Shown: piece by piece, positions 25,436-34,646 of the stretch
Layout of the letters: every line of letters begins with the position of its first letter
Position numbering within the stretch: the first letter of the stretch is position 1
Origin: Chloroflexota bacterium
GTDB lineage: Bacteria; Chloroflexota; Ktedonobacteria; Ktedonobacterales; Ktedonobacteraceae
Reading direction: 5' to 3'
Length of the DNA stretch: 43,626 nucleotides
Assembly: GCA_005881495.1 (NCBI GenBank)
Contig: VBHI01000362.1
Span: 1 to 43,626, forward strand
The notes under the pieces: model-generated
What the model was told of the DNA's origin: nothing
Databases searched by the model: none
The model's input: only the letters and a program-made list of their open reading frames with translations
Program-made: the position numbers and the translations under genes

Positions 25436-26501
25436 CCGGAGCATCGGCAAGTCGGCGATCAGATGACCAGCGAGCGGGTGGGGCAATTGTGAGCTCGGCG
25501 AGGGCGAGGAGCACGGTATCGTAGTTGACGCGCCAGCCCGCGAAATCCCGCCACGCCTGCTCGCGGTCAACTTTGAGAGGCACGCCCGCCTCGGCCATTT
25601 CGTCCAGCGCAGCCTCAAACTCCGCCCGCGAGACGCTAATCGGATCGTCTGGAGATGGGTTGGGATTGTAGGAAATGCGAAAGAAAGCGGCAATATAGCG
25701 CAAAGCCAGGTACCCGGCACGAATACAGAGATCGGCCTGGGAATCAGCCGGTATATCGACTACAGAGCGCACGAGAGCGGCACCATCCAACACAGCCCCG
25801 GCAGCAATCACCCAGGAACGATGGGGCTGCGGCGAGCGGAAGAATGACAGCGCGGCCAGCGACGTATGGCTCTCTTCGAGATCCACAAACCAGGCTTCCC
25901 AGGCTGTCCACAGCTCGCCAAGCTGCTCTAAGCGCTTTAGGCGGGAATACCGTTTGATCATCTCAACCGCGGAGGGTGGCGAGCCGGCCCGCACTTCAAG
26001 CATCGTGACAGCAGCCTCGCGCCGTGAAAACGCTGCATAAATCGTAGGCAGGTAAGCGATGAGTAACGCAATCAGAATCAAGCCGATGGTCGCTTCTGAA
26101 AAAACCAGCACTGCCGTCGGGAAGTTATCGACCAGGGCAAAACCGAGCGTGAGCAAGGACGAGCCGCTGATCTTGAAGGCGACGTACCAGGACTGCGCAT
26201 CGATCGCCCAGTCCATTGCGATGTACCCCAGGTTAATCGAAAACAACCAGACAACGAGTAGGGCGATGAGGGCAACCGGGGCATACAGCTCCATCACCTT
26301 GTCACGCTCAAGATAGGTTTGCAGGCGCTTACTGCGTAACTCAAAAAGCTGGCGTACCACAATAAAAGTCGTGCGGTTAAACCTGTCCGGTGCTGACCGC
26401 GGCAGCACGAAGGTGCGCAGCGCCGAAAGGCATGCGCGAAAGACAAGATAAGCCCCAAGCGCAAAGACCACGATGCGCACCAGCAGCAACAGGATGAACA
26501 T
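25362..26501 (-). CDS. Membrane protein with K+-channel-like pore segment
   Basis: 379 residues. An N-terminal TM (MFILLLLVRIVVFALGAYLV) is followed by a basic loop, TM2 (VALIALLVVWLFSINLGYIA), a re-entrant-looking segment ISGSSLLTLGFALVDN and TM3 (LVFSEATIGLILIALLIAYL). The SSLLTLGF stretch resembles the pore loop of two-TM ion channels (Ion_trans_2), but lacks the GYG filter. The C-terminal 200 residues are soluble and mainly helical (RYSRLKRLEQLGELWTAW). The open frame reaches 26594, but MFILLLL at 26501 is the natural start. Function is uncertain: an ion channel-related protein of unknown selectivity. Confidence 0.7.
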   Translation of the reverse strand: MFILLLLVRIVVFALGAYLVFRACLSALRTFVLPRSAPDRFNRTTFIVVRQLFELRSKRLQTYLERDKVMELYAPVALIALLVVWLFSINLGYIAMDWAIDAQSWYVAFKISGSSLLTLGFALVDNFPTAVLVFSEATIGLILIALLIAYLPTIYAAFSRREAAVTMLEVRAGSPPSAVEMIKRYSRLKRLEQLGELWTAWEAWFVDLEESHTSLAALSFFRSPQPHRSWVIAAGAVLDGAALVRSVVDIPADSQADLCIRAGYLALRYIAAFFRISYNPNPSPDDPISVSRAEFEAALDEMAEAGVPLKVDREQAWRDFAGWRVNYDTVLLALAELTIAPPARWSSDRRLADAPATVLRWRKGHKLIETHEWIPPSNT

Positions 26502-26781
26502 ACCTTTTCCAATTCGCTCTGATCTGTGGAACCTGTTGCATGATATCACGCTGCTGAGTAAACCACAATCATGTGGTCTATGCTTCCTCTCCACCCTATT
26601 GAATAAACCACCTATTGCAGAGACGATTGAAACGAAACATTGCTTGTTAGTGCAAGCATTTTAGGCATGGTACTTGATCGCTTAACAACTCTCGGGTTTT
26701 ATGCCCGTAACTGTGAATTATGAGCATGCTCCTCTGTCATCTGCTACGTGAATTGGGTCACACTGCATACACGAGTGAAGA

Positions 26782-27570
26782 TCAGCCAGCGAAAAACTCC
26801 TCCAAAACGGGAGCGAGGACCTCCGGCGCTACATCGTGGGTCTGGCCTTCCAACGTGCGGCGCCCAGCATTGGGAAGGGCGTCTGCAGCCGCTTGCGCGG
26901 CGTTTTGCATGAATGCGGGACTCACTCCACCGTCTAGGACCAGCGTGGGCACGGTGACGGATGCCATCAATTTGGTGGGTACAGAGCCATCACCCATGAT
27001 CGTGTTATCGTAGGCAAGCGTAGGTGCCACCGATTCGAAGAGTGACCATAATGGTGCTTGTCGCATCCCGGCAACGGCTTCGGCAGGCGCGCCAAAGGTC
27101 GTCATGGCGAGTGCGACAGCATCTCCTCGACGACCCCCTGCTAGCAAAGCCGTCAATTGCTTCGTGTAGTTCTCTGCCGCTTGACGAGCAGTGTCATCAC
27201 CAGAGTTGAAAGGTGGCTCATACATCGCCAGTTTCTTGATCTTGAGGCCGCGCGCTGCCGCCTCCAGGGAGAGAACCGCGCCGGAGGACATACCGAACAC
27301 GAACGCCGCTCCACCCGCTTCTTTCATGAGGGCTTCGAGGTCTTCAATCTCACGCTCAACTGCATACGGTTGCGTGTCACCGCTGTCGCCTCGTCCCCGA
27401 CGATCGTAGTGGAACACGGTGAAGTGCTGCGCCAGGAGTGCAGCCAATTGGGCCGTCCGTGGGTCAATGGCTCGATATTGGAATGCACCACCTACCAGGA
27501 TGACCGCCGGTCCCTTCCCCGACCGATCGAAGGCGATAGGGGTGCCGTCTTTGGAAGATACTTTGTTCAT
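26782..27570 (-). CDS. Alpha/beta-fold hydrolase
   Basis: 262 residues. The hydrolase fold is clear: GPAVILVGGAFQ, the oxyanion/turn region FHYDRRGRGDSGD, the nucleophile elbow GMSSGA (Ser), Asp in TLVLDGGVSPAF and the catalytic His in EGQTHDVAPEVL. There is no signal peptide. The substrate is unknown; esterase-like or epoxide-hydrolase-like enzymes share this layout. ATG with GAGGAGAA 6 nt upstream. It appears intact and single. Confidence 0.9.
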   Translation of the reverse strand: MNKVSSKDGTPIAFDRSGKGPAVILVGGAFQYRAIDPRTAQLAALLAQHFTVFHYDRRGRGDSGDTQPYAVEREIEDLEALMKEAGGAAFVFGMSSGAVLSLEAAARGLKIKKLAMYEPPFNSGDDTARQAAENYTKQLTALLAGGRRGDAVALAMTTFGAPAEAVAGMRQAPLWSLFESVAPTLAYDNTIMGDGSVPTKLMASVTVPTLVLDGGVSPAFMQNAAQAAADALPNAGRRTLEGQTHDVAPEVLAPVLEEFFAG

Positions 27571-27614
27571 AGTGTTCTCCTCATTAACGAATCACCGTCC
27601 AGGTATTGTACCAT

Positions 27615-27868
27615 ATGGTCAAGATGGGCGGTGTGGTCTTCTCGACCTTCGTCAATGCCATCTCCATCGAGGGTAGCCAGTTCACTTCATCTTTTGACCG
27701 TTTGAGGAGAGCGGTATGACGGATGAATGGCAAAGCAGTCTGCGTAACGTCTTCACATTCATGCGCAAGCATCAGTTTCTCGAACCCATCGTCCAACAAA
27801 GCCCTCACAATCAAGCAAGCGGTTATACGTATGGTATCGAGGTTCACAACGTACTTTTTCTACGATGA
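27615..27868 (+). CDS. Two tiny overlapping ORFs (34 and 50 codons), function unknown
   Basis: ORF 1 starts ATG at 27615 (MVKMGGVVFSTFVNAISIEG) and ends in TGA at 27717-27719. This overlaps ORF 2's ATG (27716) as ATGA. ORF 2 reads MTDEWQSSLRNVFTFMRKHQ and ends at 27868, with GAGGAG 6 nt before its ATG. The start signals look real, but no family is recognised; they may be the remnants of a degraded gene. The 27869-28190 stretch shows no gene, only two short similar motifs (ATTCCACGATTAC and ATTCCACGATGAC). Confidence 0.3.
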
Positions 27869-28190
27869 CCGTAGAGTCATTCCACGATTACGGCGCGCAT
27901 TTTTGGCCTTTCATGCTCATTCTATTCCACGATGACAGTAGACCGCACATGTGTTGAGAATTGGCCTTTTTCGCAACACTGCTGCAAGGGCTCTGGCGCT
28001 CCAAGGATCTGTCGAGGCAAGTCGTCATCACATGATGTGGAGAAGGAGTTTCTTCCCGTATTTTACATATGAAGAGAACAGCGAGCTCTTCTTCTTGTGA
28101 TCATCAGCTTTTCAATAGAACTGGCTGCCCGTGGTTCACCAGCTGAGAACCCAGATACCCGTCTCGAGCATCGTATCGCCATAAGGATCG

Positions 28191-28586
28191 CTACTGACTC
28201 CCTTTGAGCTTGCGCCACCCGCCCGCGCGGTTATTGGCGATAATGGCTTGAAAGAGGTTCAACAGGGCGCGCCTGTTGATGGTTTCGTCCTGACGGACTT
28301 GAATCGCCCGTGCTGTCAGGTTCCCTTGCCCCTGGTTAATCAGGTCCTCGGGATCGGGCACGATGGGGTCGTAGATGAAAATGTTGAGATGATCCTTCGC
28401 TCCCAGCAGCGCGCAGATGTTGCCATGCAGCGTAAAATAGGGCTGCTTGGTGCGCTTGATGGTCTCGGTCACGTCCGGGTCGGCGGCGTGCACCAGATCT
28501 CGCACCTGGCGGCACATCTCCTGCTGCCAGCCAGGGAGCGTCTGAATGTATTCGTCGATGCGGGAGTCGGTCTGGTATGCACTCAT
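28191..28586 (-). CDS. DUF1801 domain protein
   Basis: 131 residues from MSAYQTDSRIDEYIQTLPGW. The core ADPDVTETIKRTKQPYFTLH and LLGAKDHLNIFIYDPIV matches the DUF1801/YdhG-like fold, an iron- or metal-binding-protein-like fold of unknown function. The open frame extends 7 codons more (MSWYHHC), but the family starts here. No clear Shine-Dalgarno is visible. The gene is intact. Confidence 0.8.
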   Translation of the reverse strand: MSAYQTDSRIDEYIQTLPGWQQEMCRQVRDLVHAADPDVTETIKRTKQPYFTLHGNICALLGAKDHLNIFIYDPIVPDPEDLINQGQGNLTARAIQVRQDETINRRALLNLFQAIIANNRAGGWRKLKGSQ

Positions 28587-28714
28587 GCAATGATGATACC
28601 ACGACATGTGGGAAACCGCGCTGATCTACCTTGACACACCGGGATAGAATCGCGATAGCAAACGTTCCTGCTGACTGAGAGATACCGATGACGCTGCTCT
28701 GTTGAAAGGGACAT

Positions 28715-30180
28715 CTAATGCTGGAACCAGACCGCGTTGCCCTCTCCCCAGGCGGGGTGGCGCTCCCCACTGCGGGCATCCCACACGAAGAGCTCCCCAC
28801 TCTCGCTTCTTCGGCCGCCCGAGGCCAGCCACCTATCATCGGGGCTCCAGGCTACACTCGTGACTGCCCCGTGATGTCCCGCCAGCCGCAGCAGCTGCGT
28901 ACCATCAGAGGCGTCCCACGCATACACGTGGCCATCTTCGTCACCGCCGACCAGCCGCGTGCCATCCCGGCTCCAGGCCACACGACGGATCCAGGTCGCG
29001 TGCGCCTCCCCGACCCCACGGTGGGAGCCGGTGGTCACATCCCACATCTGTACTCCACGCTGATAGGTTCCGCAGGCCAGAAGCTTCCCGTCTGGACTCC
29101 ACGCCACCCCGAAGAAGACGATATCGGGGTGGTCGAGGTCCCGCAGGATCTGCACACAGGTTCCGGTGGTTGGGTTCCAGAGCCGGATGGCACTATCCCA
29201 CCCGCTACTGGCCAGCCTGCTCCCATCAGGACTCCATCCCACGCCGTATACCTGCCAGTGATGGCCGCGCAACACCCTGAGTGGCGTCCCACCGGCTACA
29301 TCCCAGATGGTGACCAGCGTATCAGTGCCGCCACTGACCAACTGCATGCCGTCTGGACTCCAGTCGAGGTTGTAGAGGGAGGCCACGGAGCCCTGTATGA
29401 CCCGCAGCAACTCGCCACGCTCCAGATCCCACAGCTTGACGCTGCCATCAGGGCTCCGCTGGCAAGCGTGCGTTCGTCCGGGCTGAAGGCAAGGGGCCAG
29501 ACGAATTCGGTGTGGGCCTGCCAGGTCAGGTGCAAGCTCTGGCCTGCCTCACGCCACACCCGCACTTCCCCCCGCTTGCTCCCGGCGGCCCAATATTGCC
29601 CGCTGGAGCTGATGGCGATCGCCCAGATCGCATCAAAGGTCTCGGTAAAGACGCACTCACGCATCAGGCCCCGGCAAGGGTCGCGTCTTGCAGCTCGACC
29701 CCTTGCAGGGACACGCCGCGCAGAGCCAGACGCGAGAGATCCAGCCCACGCAGGTGTCCCCGCAGCAGCCGCAGCAGCGCCACCAGGTTGGCCGGGCCAT
29801 ACCCTTGTGACTGCTGGGGCCAACCGCGCAGCTGGTCGAGCAAGGAGCACAACTCTCCCTCCACCTCGGCTCGCCCCTGGTATGCGCTCTCGAGGCGCGC
29901 GAGCAGCGGGGCGAGCAGCAGACGCTGCTGCGCCTGTCGCACATATTCCGTGGCTTGTGCTCGCTCTAGTCCATGCTGGATGAGGAGCGAGAGCCGCCCC
30001 TGCTGGATCTCCTCACTTGCCGTGGCGATCAGCCTGGTGGTCACGTACTCCAGCACCACCGACTGCAAGGTGAAGCTGCCGGCACGTTGCCCCCGCTCGA
30101 TGAGCGAGCGCCGGCGCAGGCCATCCACGGCTTCCAACACCTGGACGTGCGCAAGCGGGGCCACCAGGCTCATCGCTGGG
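28715..30180 (-). pseudogene. STAND-ATPase/WD40 protein remnant with two frameshifts
   Basis: Three frames read as one gene. The 5' part (about 30180-29664) encodes the end of a STAND (NB-ARC-like) helical region and pentapeptide-like LRGVSLQGVELQDATLAGA, then a stop. One base is missing at about 29666; the next frame reads MRECVFTETFDAIWAIAISS and WD40 blades. Another base is missing near 29458, inside TLASG/DGSVKLWD. The last frame (to 28715) encodes more blades, such as LYNLDWSPDGMQLVSGG, YGVGWSPDGSRLASSG and VAWSPDDRWLASGG. The N-terminal P-loop NTPase is absent. Ktedonobacteria carry many such proteins; here the gene is dead unless the shifts are sequencing errors. Confidence 0.75.
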
Positions 30181-30256
30181 CATACATTCGATATGAGGAG
30201 GCACTCGTTCGTTTCGGCATTCCGTTTCTTCAAGGGTATGTCTCCCAACGAGTGGT

Positions 30257-30280
30257 TCCAGCCGAGGGCCCTCGGCTGGA
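30257..30280. repeat. 24-bp perfect palindrome at a pseudogene junction
   Basis: TCCAGCCGAGGG followed directly by its complement CCCTCGGCTGGA, no spacer. It lies between the STAND/WD40 remnant (minus) and the monooxygenase remnant (plus). It could be a transposon end, a terminator-like cruciform or a recombination scar. Confidence 0.6.
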
Positions 30281-30282
30281 GG

Positions 30283-30705
30283 AGGAACGCTCCAACCCGG
30301 ACATGAAAACGACTTCTATGCCTGGGTTCAACGCGCTCTCGCCGCAAGTGAGCGCGTTCCTGGCCATCAGGGATGCAGTCGGAAGACCGGGCCAAATTGG
30401 TGCAAGAGGCAGCGGCCTTCTCGACTCCCTACACACAAACGTGGAGCGGGCTGGAGGTATGGTTCACCCTTCCTGATTTGCTGGACATGACACCGCCAAA
30501 GTGGAAGCTGTTTCTTGCGATCATCCCCTCGGCCTACCTGGCAAGTTTGATCATTCTCCTCCTTCTCAACGCTTTCCTGCATGGCTGGCCGCTCCTGATC
30601 ACGAATGGGATGGTGACGGTGTTCCTTGCCTTTCTGCTGACGTATGTCGGACGGCCACTTACGACGCGCCTCTTCCATGCGTGGCTCTATCCACAGGCGA
30701 AGTAG
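30283..30705 (+). pseudogene. Antibiotic-biosynthesis-monooxygenase membrane protein remnant
   Basis: Two pieces of one COG3224-type gene in different frames. The first reads TLQPGHENDFYAWVQRALAA, then SERVPGHQG, which is an ABM (ferredoxin-like) domain. Then about 30-40 codons are missing. From 30373 the second piece runs MQSEDRAKLVQEAAAF, with FSTPYTQTWSGLEVWFTLPD, PPKWKLFLAII and two TM helices (YLASLIILLLLNAFLHG, VTVFLAFLLTYVGRPLT), ending LFHAWLYPQAK. The second piece has a free ATG but no Shine-Dalgarno. Decayed by an internal deletion and 5' loss. The stretch 30706-30862 contains no gene I can support. Confidence 0.6.
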
Positions 30706-30862
30706 AGGCCTGCCATATCTTCTTACGCTGAAAGCTATCCCGAGGCTACGGACTTTTCGCTTGAGTAGTGAGGAAAGGATCTCTCAATGCATATGGTCTG
30801 TCGGTGCAAAAATACGTACCCTGGGGCTGTAAGCTCGTCTGTTCATACAGAGCTGACTTTCT

Positions 30863-31093
30863 CTATCCTCCAACCACATCCCAAGCGGTTTCACGTTTTG
30901 CCCAGCGCCGATCTGTCTGCGGGGTGCGTGTTTTGCGTTTGTCATGAGACGGAAACCGGAGGAGTTCATTGCGAAGTTCCAGGGAGCGCATTGCTGCACA
31001 TTGGGGGCATTCCACACGTGAGATACCACTGTCCAGAAAACGCTGTGGCACGATCTCCAGCACGCCAGAAAACGTACATTTCAGAGCATTCAC
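30863..31093 (-). CDS. Small CPQC zinc-ribbon-like protein in transposon debris
   Basis: 76 residues: MNALKCTFSGVLEIVPQRFL, a single CxxC (VECPQCAAMRSLE), then a basic tail with FPSHDKRKTRTPQTDRRW. One cysteine pair plus C6 and His could bind zinc. ATG with GTAGGAG about 16 nt upstream; it overlaps the stop of the TniB-like gene as ATGA-type overlap (31090-31093), so the two are probably co-translated. Its partner suggests a transposon origin. Confidence 0.45.
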   Translation of the reverse strand: MNALKCTFSGVLEIVPQRFLDSGISRVECPQCAAMRSLELRNELLRFPSHDKRKTRTPQTDRRWAKRETAWDVVGG

Positions 31094-31584
31094 GGCTCCA
31101 TCTGATCTCCTACGGGATCGCGGAATGCCTCACGCTCAATCCGTTTTTTGCCACGTGTGCTCCTAGTCGTGTCAGGGGATGTACTCAAAGACGAGACCCC
31201 ATTGGCTTCCAGGTTCTTAAGTGCGGCGCCCGGAAGAGCCGTCGGGTTGCCGAGCAATTGTTGGAGTTCTTGCTCGCTTTGCGCTTTTGCCCGCTCCACT
31301 TTGTATTCCCCTGTGCGAGCCTCCATTTCCATGCGTAGCTGTTGGTCAGGCTGCAAGGCATGCCTTTTCAGCGCCTCGATGGTTAAGGTCGTTTCTCCTT
31401 CCTTGCACAGCGTGTCCACCGTTTCCACCATCCAATCACCCAGTACCCCAACGCACCCCAGGCTCCACTCCCCAAACCAGCGCCAATGCCCTAGCAAGCC
31501 CGGCACATCGACAGCGAGCGGCACCCGTTCCAGGAACGAGCGCAACGCTCCTACAAATTCCTCGCACTCCGTTTGGTTGTCCAA
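31090..31584 (-). pseudogene. TniB/TnsC-like transposition ATPase, C-terminal fragment
   Basis: 164-residue frame beginning at a TTG. ECEEFVGALRSFLERVPLAV, HWRWFGEWSLGCVGVLGDWM and TLTIEALKRHAL resemble the C-terminal winged region of AAA+ transposition helpers (TniB/TnsC type). The P-loop part is missing, and a stop codon lies just upstream, followed by the opposing HtrA fragment at 31642. C-terminal residues (about 100-164) are low-complexity and basic. Assignment to the TniB family is by pattern and only moderate. Confidence 0.45.
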
Positions 31585-31641
31585 ATGTTAGCGGGAAAAA
31601 GGCAGATCGCGCATGCGCCGCGCCGCTCGCCCATTGAGGTG

Positions 31642-32408
31642 GCAAAAGTGCCCACGTGGTGGCCAAGGCACGGCGGGTGAAGGTGACGCTGGCGGATGGG
31701 CGCACCTTTGATGCCAGTCTCGTCGGCAGTGAGCCAGACGTCGATAGTGCTCTGCTGCGCATTGGCGCCGAGCACTTGCCCGTGGCAGAATTGGGCCGCG
31801 GACCGCTGCGAGTCGGGCAGCTGGTCATCGCCGTCGGGAATCCATATGGCTTGAACTGGACGGTCACGGCCGGAGTCGTCAGTGCGCTTGGTCGGACGCT
31901 GCAAGGGCCGGGCACACGGAAAATGACCGACCTCATCCAGACCGATACCTCGATCAACCCTGGAAACTCTGGTGGTCCCCTGGTCGATAGCAGCGGGCGC
32001 GTGGTTGGCATCACGACGGCGATGATGCCGATGCCACAAGGACTGGGGTTCTCGATCCCGTTGGAGACGATCAAAGCGGCTCTGGCTCGCATTAATCAGA
32101 GACGCGAGGCCCCACCGGCAGGGATCTCCCTGGGTGTCGGTGGGATGCGCGTGCCAATCGACCCGACCCTGCGACAGCGGCTGCATCTCACCCAGCACTT
32201 TGGTATGGAACTGCTGGAGATCCGCCCCGGTGGGCCAGCAGCTCATGCCCAACTCAAGCGGTTGGATATCGTGATTGCGGCTGCGGGCGAGCCGGTGACC
32301 GGACCGGCAGATCTCCAACGGGTGGTGCGCCGCCACCAGGCAGGAGACACCGTGACGCTGAGTTTCCTGAGGGGAGGGATGCTGCGTCAGGTCACCGTGG
32401 TGCTCTAA
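31642..32408 (+). pseudogene. HtrA/DegP-like serine protease, 5'-truncated
   Basis: S1C trypsin-like protease plus PDZ domain. The frame opens at a stop codon and reads KSAHVVAKARRVKVTLADGR, so the catalytic His of the (T/S)xHVV motif is kept. Asp is in PDVDSALLRI, Ser in TSINPGNSGGPLVD. A PDZ domain (about 165-250) follows, with MELLEIRPGGPAAHAQLKRL. The signal/TM anchor and N-terminal half of the first barrel are missing. The only start in the frame is GTG at 31656 without Shine-Dalgarno, inside the catalytic His region. It faces the transposase ATPase fragment, suggesting disruption by that insertion. Confidence 0.65.
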
Positions 32409-32443
32409 GCCGGCTGCCCATCTATAGTTTGTACCGACAGTGA

Positions 32444-32473
32444 GCCCGGCCCCGCCCTGTGGTGGGGCCGGGC
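32444..32473 (+). terminator. GC hairpin after the HtrA fragment
   Basis: GCCCGGCCCC / GGGGCCGGGC, 10-bp perfect stem with 10-nt loop, 35 nt after the stop codon. No strong T tract. Confidence 0.6.
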
Positions 32474-32536
32474 AATCGCTTGTTCAACGCTGAAGTTGGT
32501 GCGCATGGTTCCACTACAGCGAACCGGGAATAATAC

Positions 32537-32583
32537 CGATATATCGTATTGTTGATATACATTGATAACGATATATCGTTATC
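32537..32583. promoter_or_regulatory. Two palindromic operators (CGATATATCG core)
   Basis: CGATATATCG at 32537-32546 and the 20-bp perfect palindrome GATAACGATATATCGTTATC at 32564-32583. Spacing between the centres is about 32 bp. AT-rich ATATCGATAT-type sites of this kind are typical of PadR-family regulators. No regulator gene is present next to them; the sequence supports an operator but not which protein binds. Confidence 0.6.
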
Positions 32584-32935
32584 AAAGAAAAGACATGTTG
32601 GACCACGGTTTGACAGAGGCAATTGGTCCGGTCCCCGCTTCTTTCGCGGGTATCGGTGCCCGGCATTCTTCTACGCTCGCCCTGGCTACCACGGAGTGAG
32701 TGGTCGCTGGCAACAGCCAACAGCAGAGCAGCAGGCCCTACGCAGCACTGCGGCAGAAGTAGCACGGCTCTTCGTGATTGCAGCCCGTGCTGCGCATGGC
32801 AATGCAGAGAAACAGGGCCAACTGCGTACGTTCCTCGAGCGCTCCCGCACAGAGCTTTCCGAGTTCATCGACGGAAGCAGCCAGCATCCTCAGCAGGCGA
32901 ACACTGAGAACGCGCCCGAAGTAGAGCAGGCATAA
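32549..32935 (+). CDS. Small protein behind PadR-like operators, start unclear
   Basis: 128-residue frame; TTG at 32549 lies between the two palindromes. Coding likelihood begins at RHVGPRFDRGNWSGPRFFRG, then FYARPGYHGVSGRWQQPTAE and AEVARLFVIAARAAHG with QLRTFLERSRTELSEF. The N-terminal Arg/Gly/aromatic-rich stretch and C-terminal helical part resemble companion proteins of PadR-type regulators. The only ATG with a sensible position (32595, MLDHGLTEAIG) is out of frame with this, so the gene may have lost a base right after its start codon. Terminator at 32955-32990 follows. Confidence 0.55.
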   Translation: MLIYIDNDISLSKKRHVGPRFDRGNWSGPRFFRGYRCPAFFYARPGYHGVSGRWQQPTAEQQALRSTAAEVARLFVIAARAAHGNAEKQGQLRTFLERSRTELSEFIDGSSQHPQQANTENAPEVEQA

Positions 32936-32954
32936 CGCTCTACAAGACCTCGAC

Positions 32955-32990
32955 AAAACGCTCGTTGAGCACTCATCAACGAGCGTTTTT
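32955..32990 (+). terminator. Strong rho-independent terminator
   Basis: AAAACGCTCGTTGA / TCAACGAGCGTTTT, 14-bp perfect stem, 7-nt loop, T tract within and after the right arm (32986-32990). It is 20 nt after the preceding stop codon. Confidence 0.85.
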
Positions 32991-33161
32991 CATGGCCAAC
33001 CGCCCATGCCAGGATAACTCACAAACCCTTGTGGTGGCTACTTCGATCATCCGTTCTGAAATATTGCGATCTTTGTCTATTGTAGTCAGCATGTTACATG
33101 AGCGACTATGAAATAGCTGTAGAAGCGCATAATACACACTCTTACTTTTTTCGGAGTTAGC

Positions 33162-34302
33162 ATGGAATATTACGGCCATGAAATGGGCTCTTTTCGGTAT
33201 CTTGTGCTCATTTCATTGTCGTTTCATCAAGGCGAGCTCGCGTTGAAGATCGCAGGCGAGATTGGCCAGCGCTCTGATGAAGCCTACACCCTGATTCACA
33301 TGGCCATGTTCCTGGGCCCACGGGGTGAGTACGCACGTGCGCTGGAGCTTGCACAAGATGGCCTCCGCATCACAGAAGAGATCGAACATCGCCAGTGGAT
33401 GACGGCCGGACACCGGGCATTGGGAGCACTGTATCTCGATCTGCTTGCACTCTCAGAGGCACGTCAGCACCTGGAGCAAGCGCTCGCACTCGCACAGGAG
33501 ATCGGCTCATGGTTCTGGATCTACCACGCATCAGCGCACCTCGCCTCGGTGTGTATTGGACTCAAGGATTTCGCTCGAGCCGAATCTCTTCTCACTGCCG
33601 CGCTCGCTTCGGATGCCCCTCCGCAAACGCAGGCGCAGCGCTTGATCTGGTATGCGCGTGCGCAACTCGCCCTGGCCCAGGGGGAACCGTATCGTACGCT
33701 CGCCATCACTGAGCAGCTGTTCGCGTCCGCTGCGCATGTTGCCGGTGAGCAAAGCATTCCTCACCTGGCGCATCTGCGTGGGAAAGCGCTCGCCACGCTG
33801 AATCGGCCAGCAGAGGCCGAGACTGCACTGCAAGCCGCACAAGCGGGAGCAGTGACGCAAGACCTACGACCGCTGCTGTGGCGCATCGCCATCGACCTCG
33901 GGAACCTGTATCGGGCCCAGCGGCGTGACGAGGAGGCGGAACATGCCAAGGCCTTCGCCCAGGAACTGATCGAGGACCTCGCCGCCCCCATCACAGACAC
34001 CGCTCTTCGTGCTCATTTCCTGCAGCAGGCGACTGCACTGCTTCCTCGTCAAGAGCTGCTCTCGCCGCGCCGTGCCGCCAAAAGAGCTTTTGGTGGCCTC
34101 ACCGAGCGCGAGCGTGAAGTGGCTGCCTTGATCGCACAGGGCAAAGCGAGTCGGGAGATCGCCGAGATCCTGGTCGTCAACTCGCGGACGATTGAGAAGC
34201 ACATCGAGAACATCCTGTCCAAATTAGGCTTTACCTCGCGGGCACAAAACCCGTGTGGGCCACCGAAAAAGGGCTGAGGCAAAAAGAGCAGGGCCAGCTC
34301 TG
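33162..34302 (+). pseudogene. MalT/LuxR-type regulator fragment (TPR plus HTH), 3' frameshift
   Basis: Long frame of 371 residues. About residues 25-290 are TPR-like helices (YARALELAQDGLRITEEIEH, YLDLLALSEARQHLEQALAL). The last 65 residues are a LuxR HTH: GLTEREREVAALIAQGKASR and EILVVNSRTIEKHIENIL. Full-length family members have an N-terminal NTPase and about 900 residues. The end frame is broken: RAQNPCGPPKKG ends at 34277, while the next frame reads WATEKGLRQKEQ to 34302, the usual tail. The ATG at 33162 does have GGAG 7 nt upstream, so a truncated product may be made. Whether it still regulates anything is open. Confidence 0.6.
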
Positions 34303-34457
34303 AATCACCTGCCAGGGTACGACAATACGTCCCTTCTTGCACCATGCCTATATGGGTGGACCTCTGCGCACCACACAGAGGTTTCTGCATCGCTCTTCCC
34401 GAAAGCTACGTATCTCTCCCGCTCTTCCTCACAGAAATATTCGTATCTTGTCCTCGA

Positions 34458-34483
34458 TTCTCTTCGTATTTTCACGAAGAGAA
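34458..34483. repeat. 10-bp inverted repeat in a gene-free stretch
   Basis: TTCTCTTCGT / ACGAAGAGAA with a 6-nt spacer, about 165 bp before the DUF4242 gene. It could be an operator or a weak hairpin. The remainder of 34303-34646 has nothing else I can support. Confidence 0.35.
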
Positions 34484-34646
34484 ATCCGGTGATTTTCGTG
34501 CATACTAGTCCTATGCAGACAAAGACGATAGCAACACCACTGGCTGATAGTATCGTCGATCGAAGCACCTATTGTCGTTTTGTATTTTCAACCCTTTCTA
34601 TCCAAACCTGAGCGCGAACAATTCGCGAGATAAGGAGGACGTGACG

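Noticed and set aside
28718..29983. 421-residue plus frame
   Set aside because: Antisense shadow of the WD40 blades, Pro/His-rich and without family features.
31551..32336. 261-residue minus frame
   Set aside because: Antisense of the HtrA fragment.
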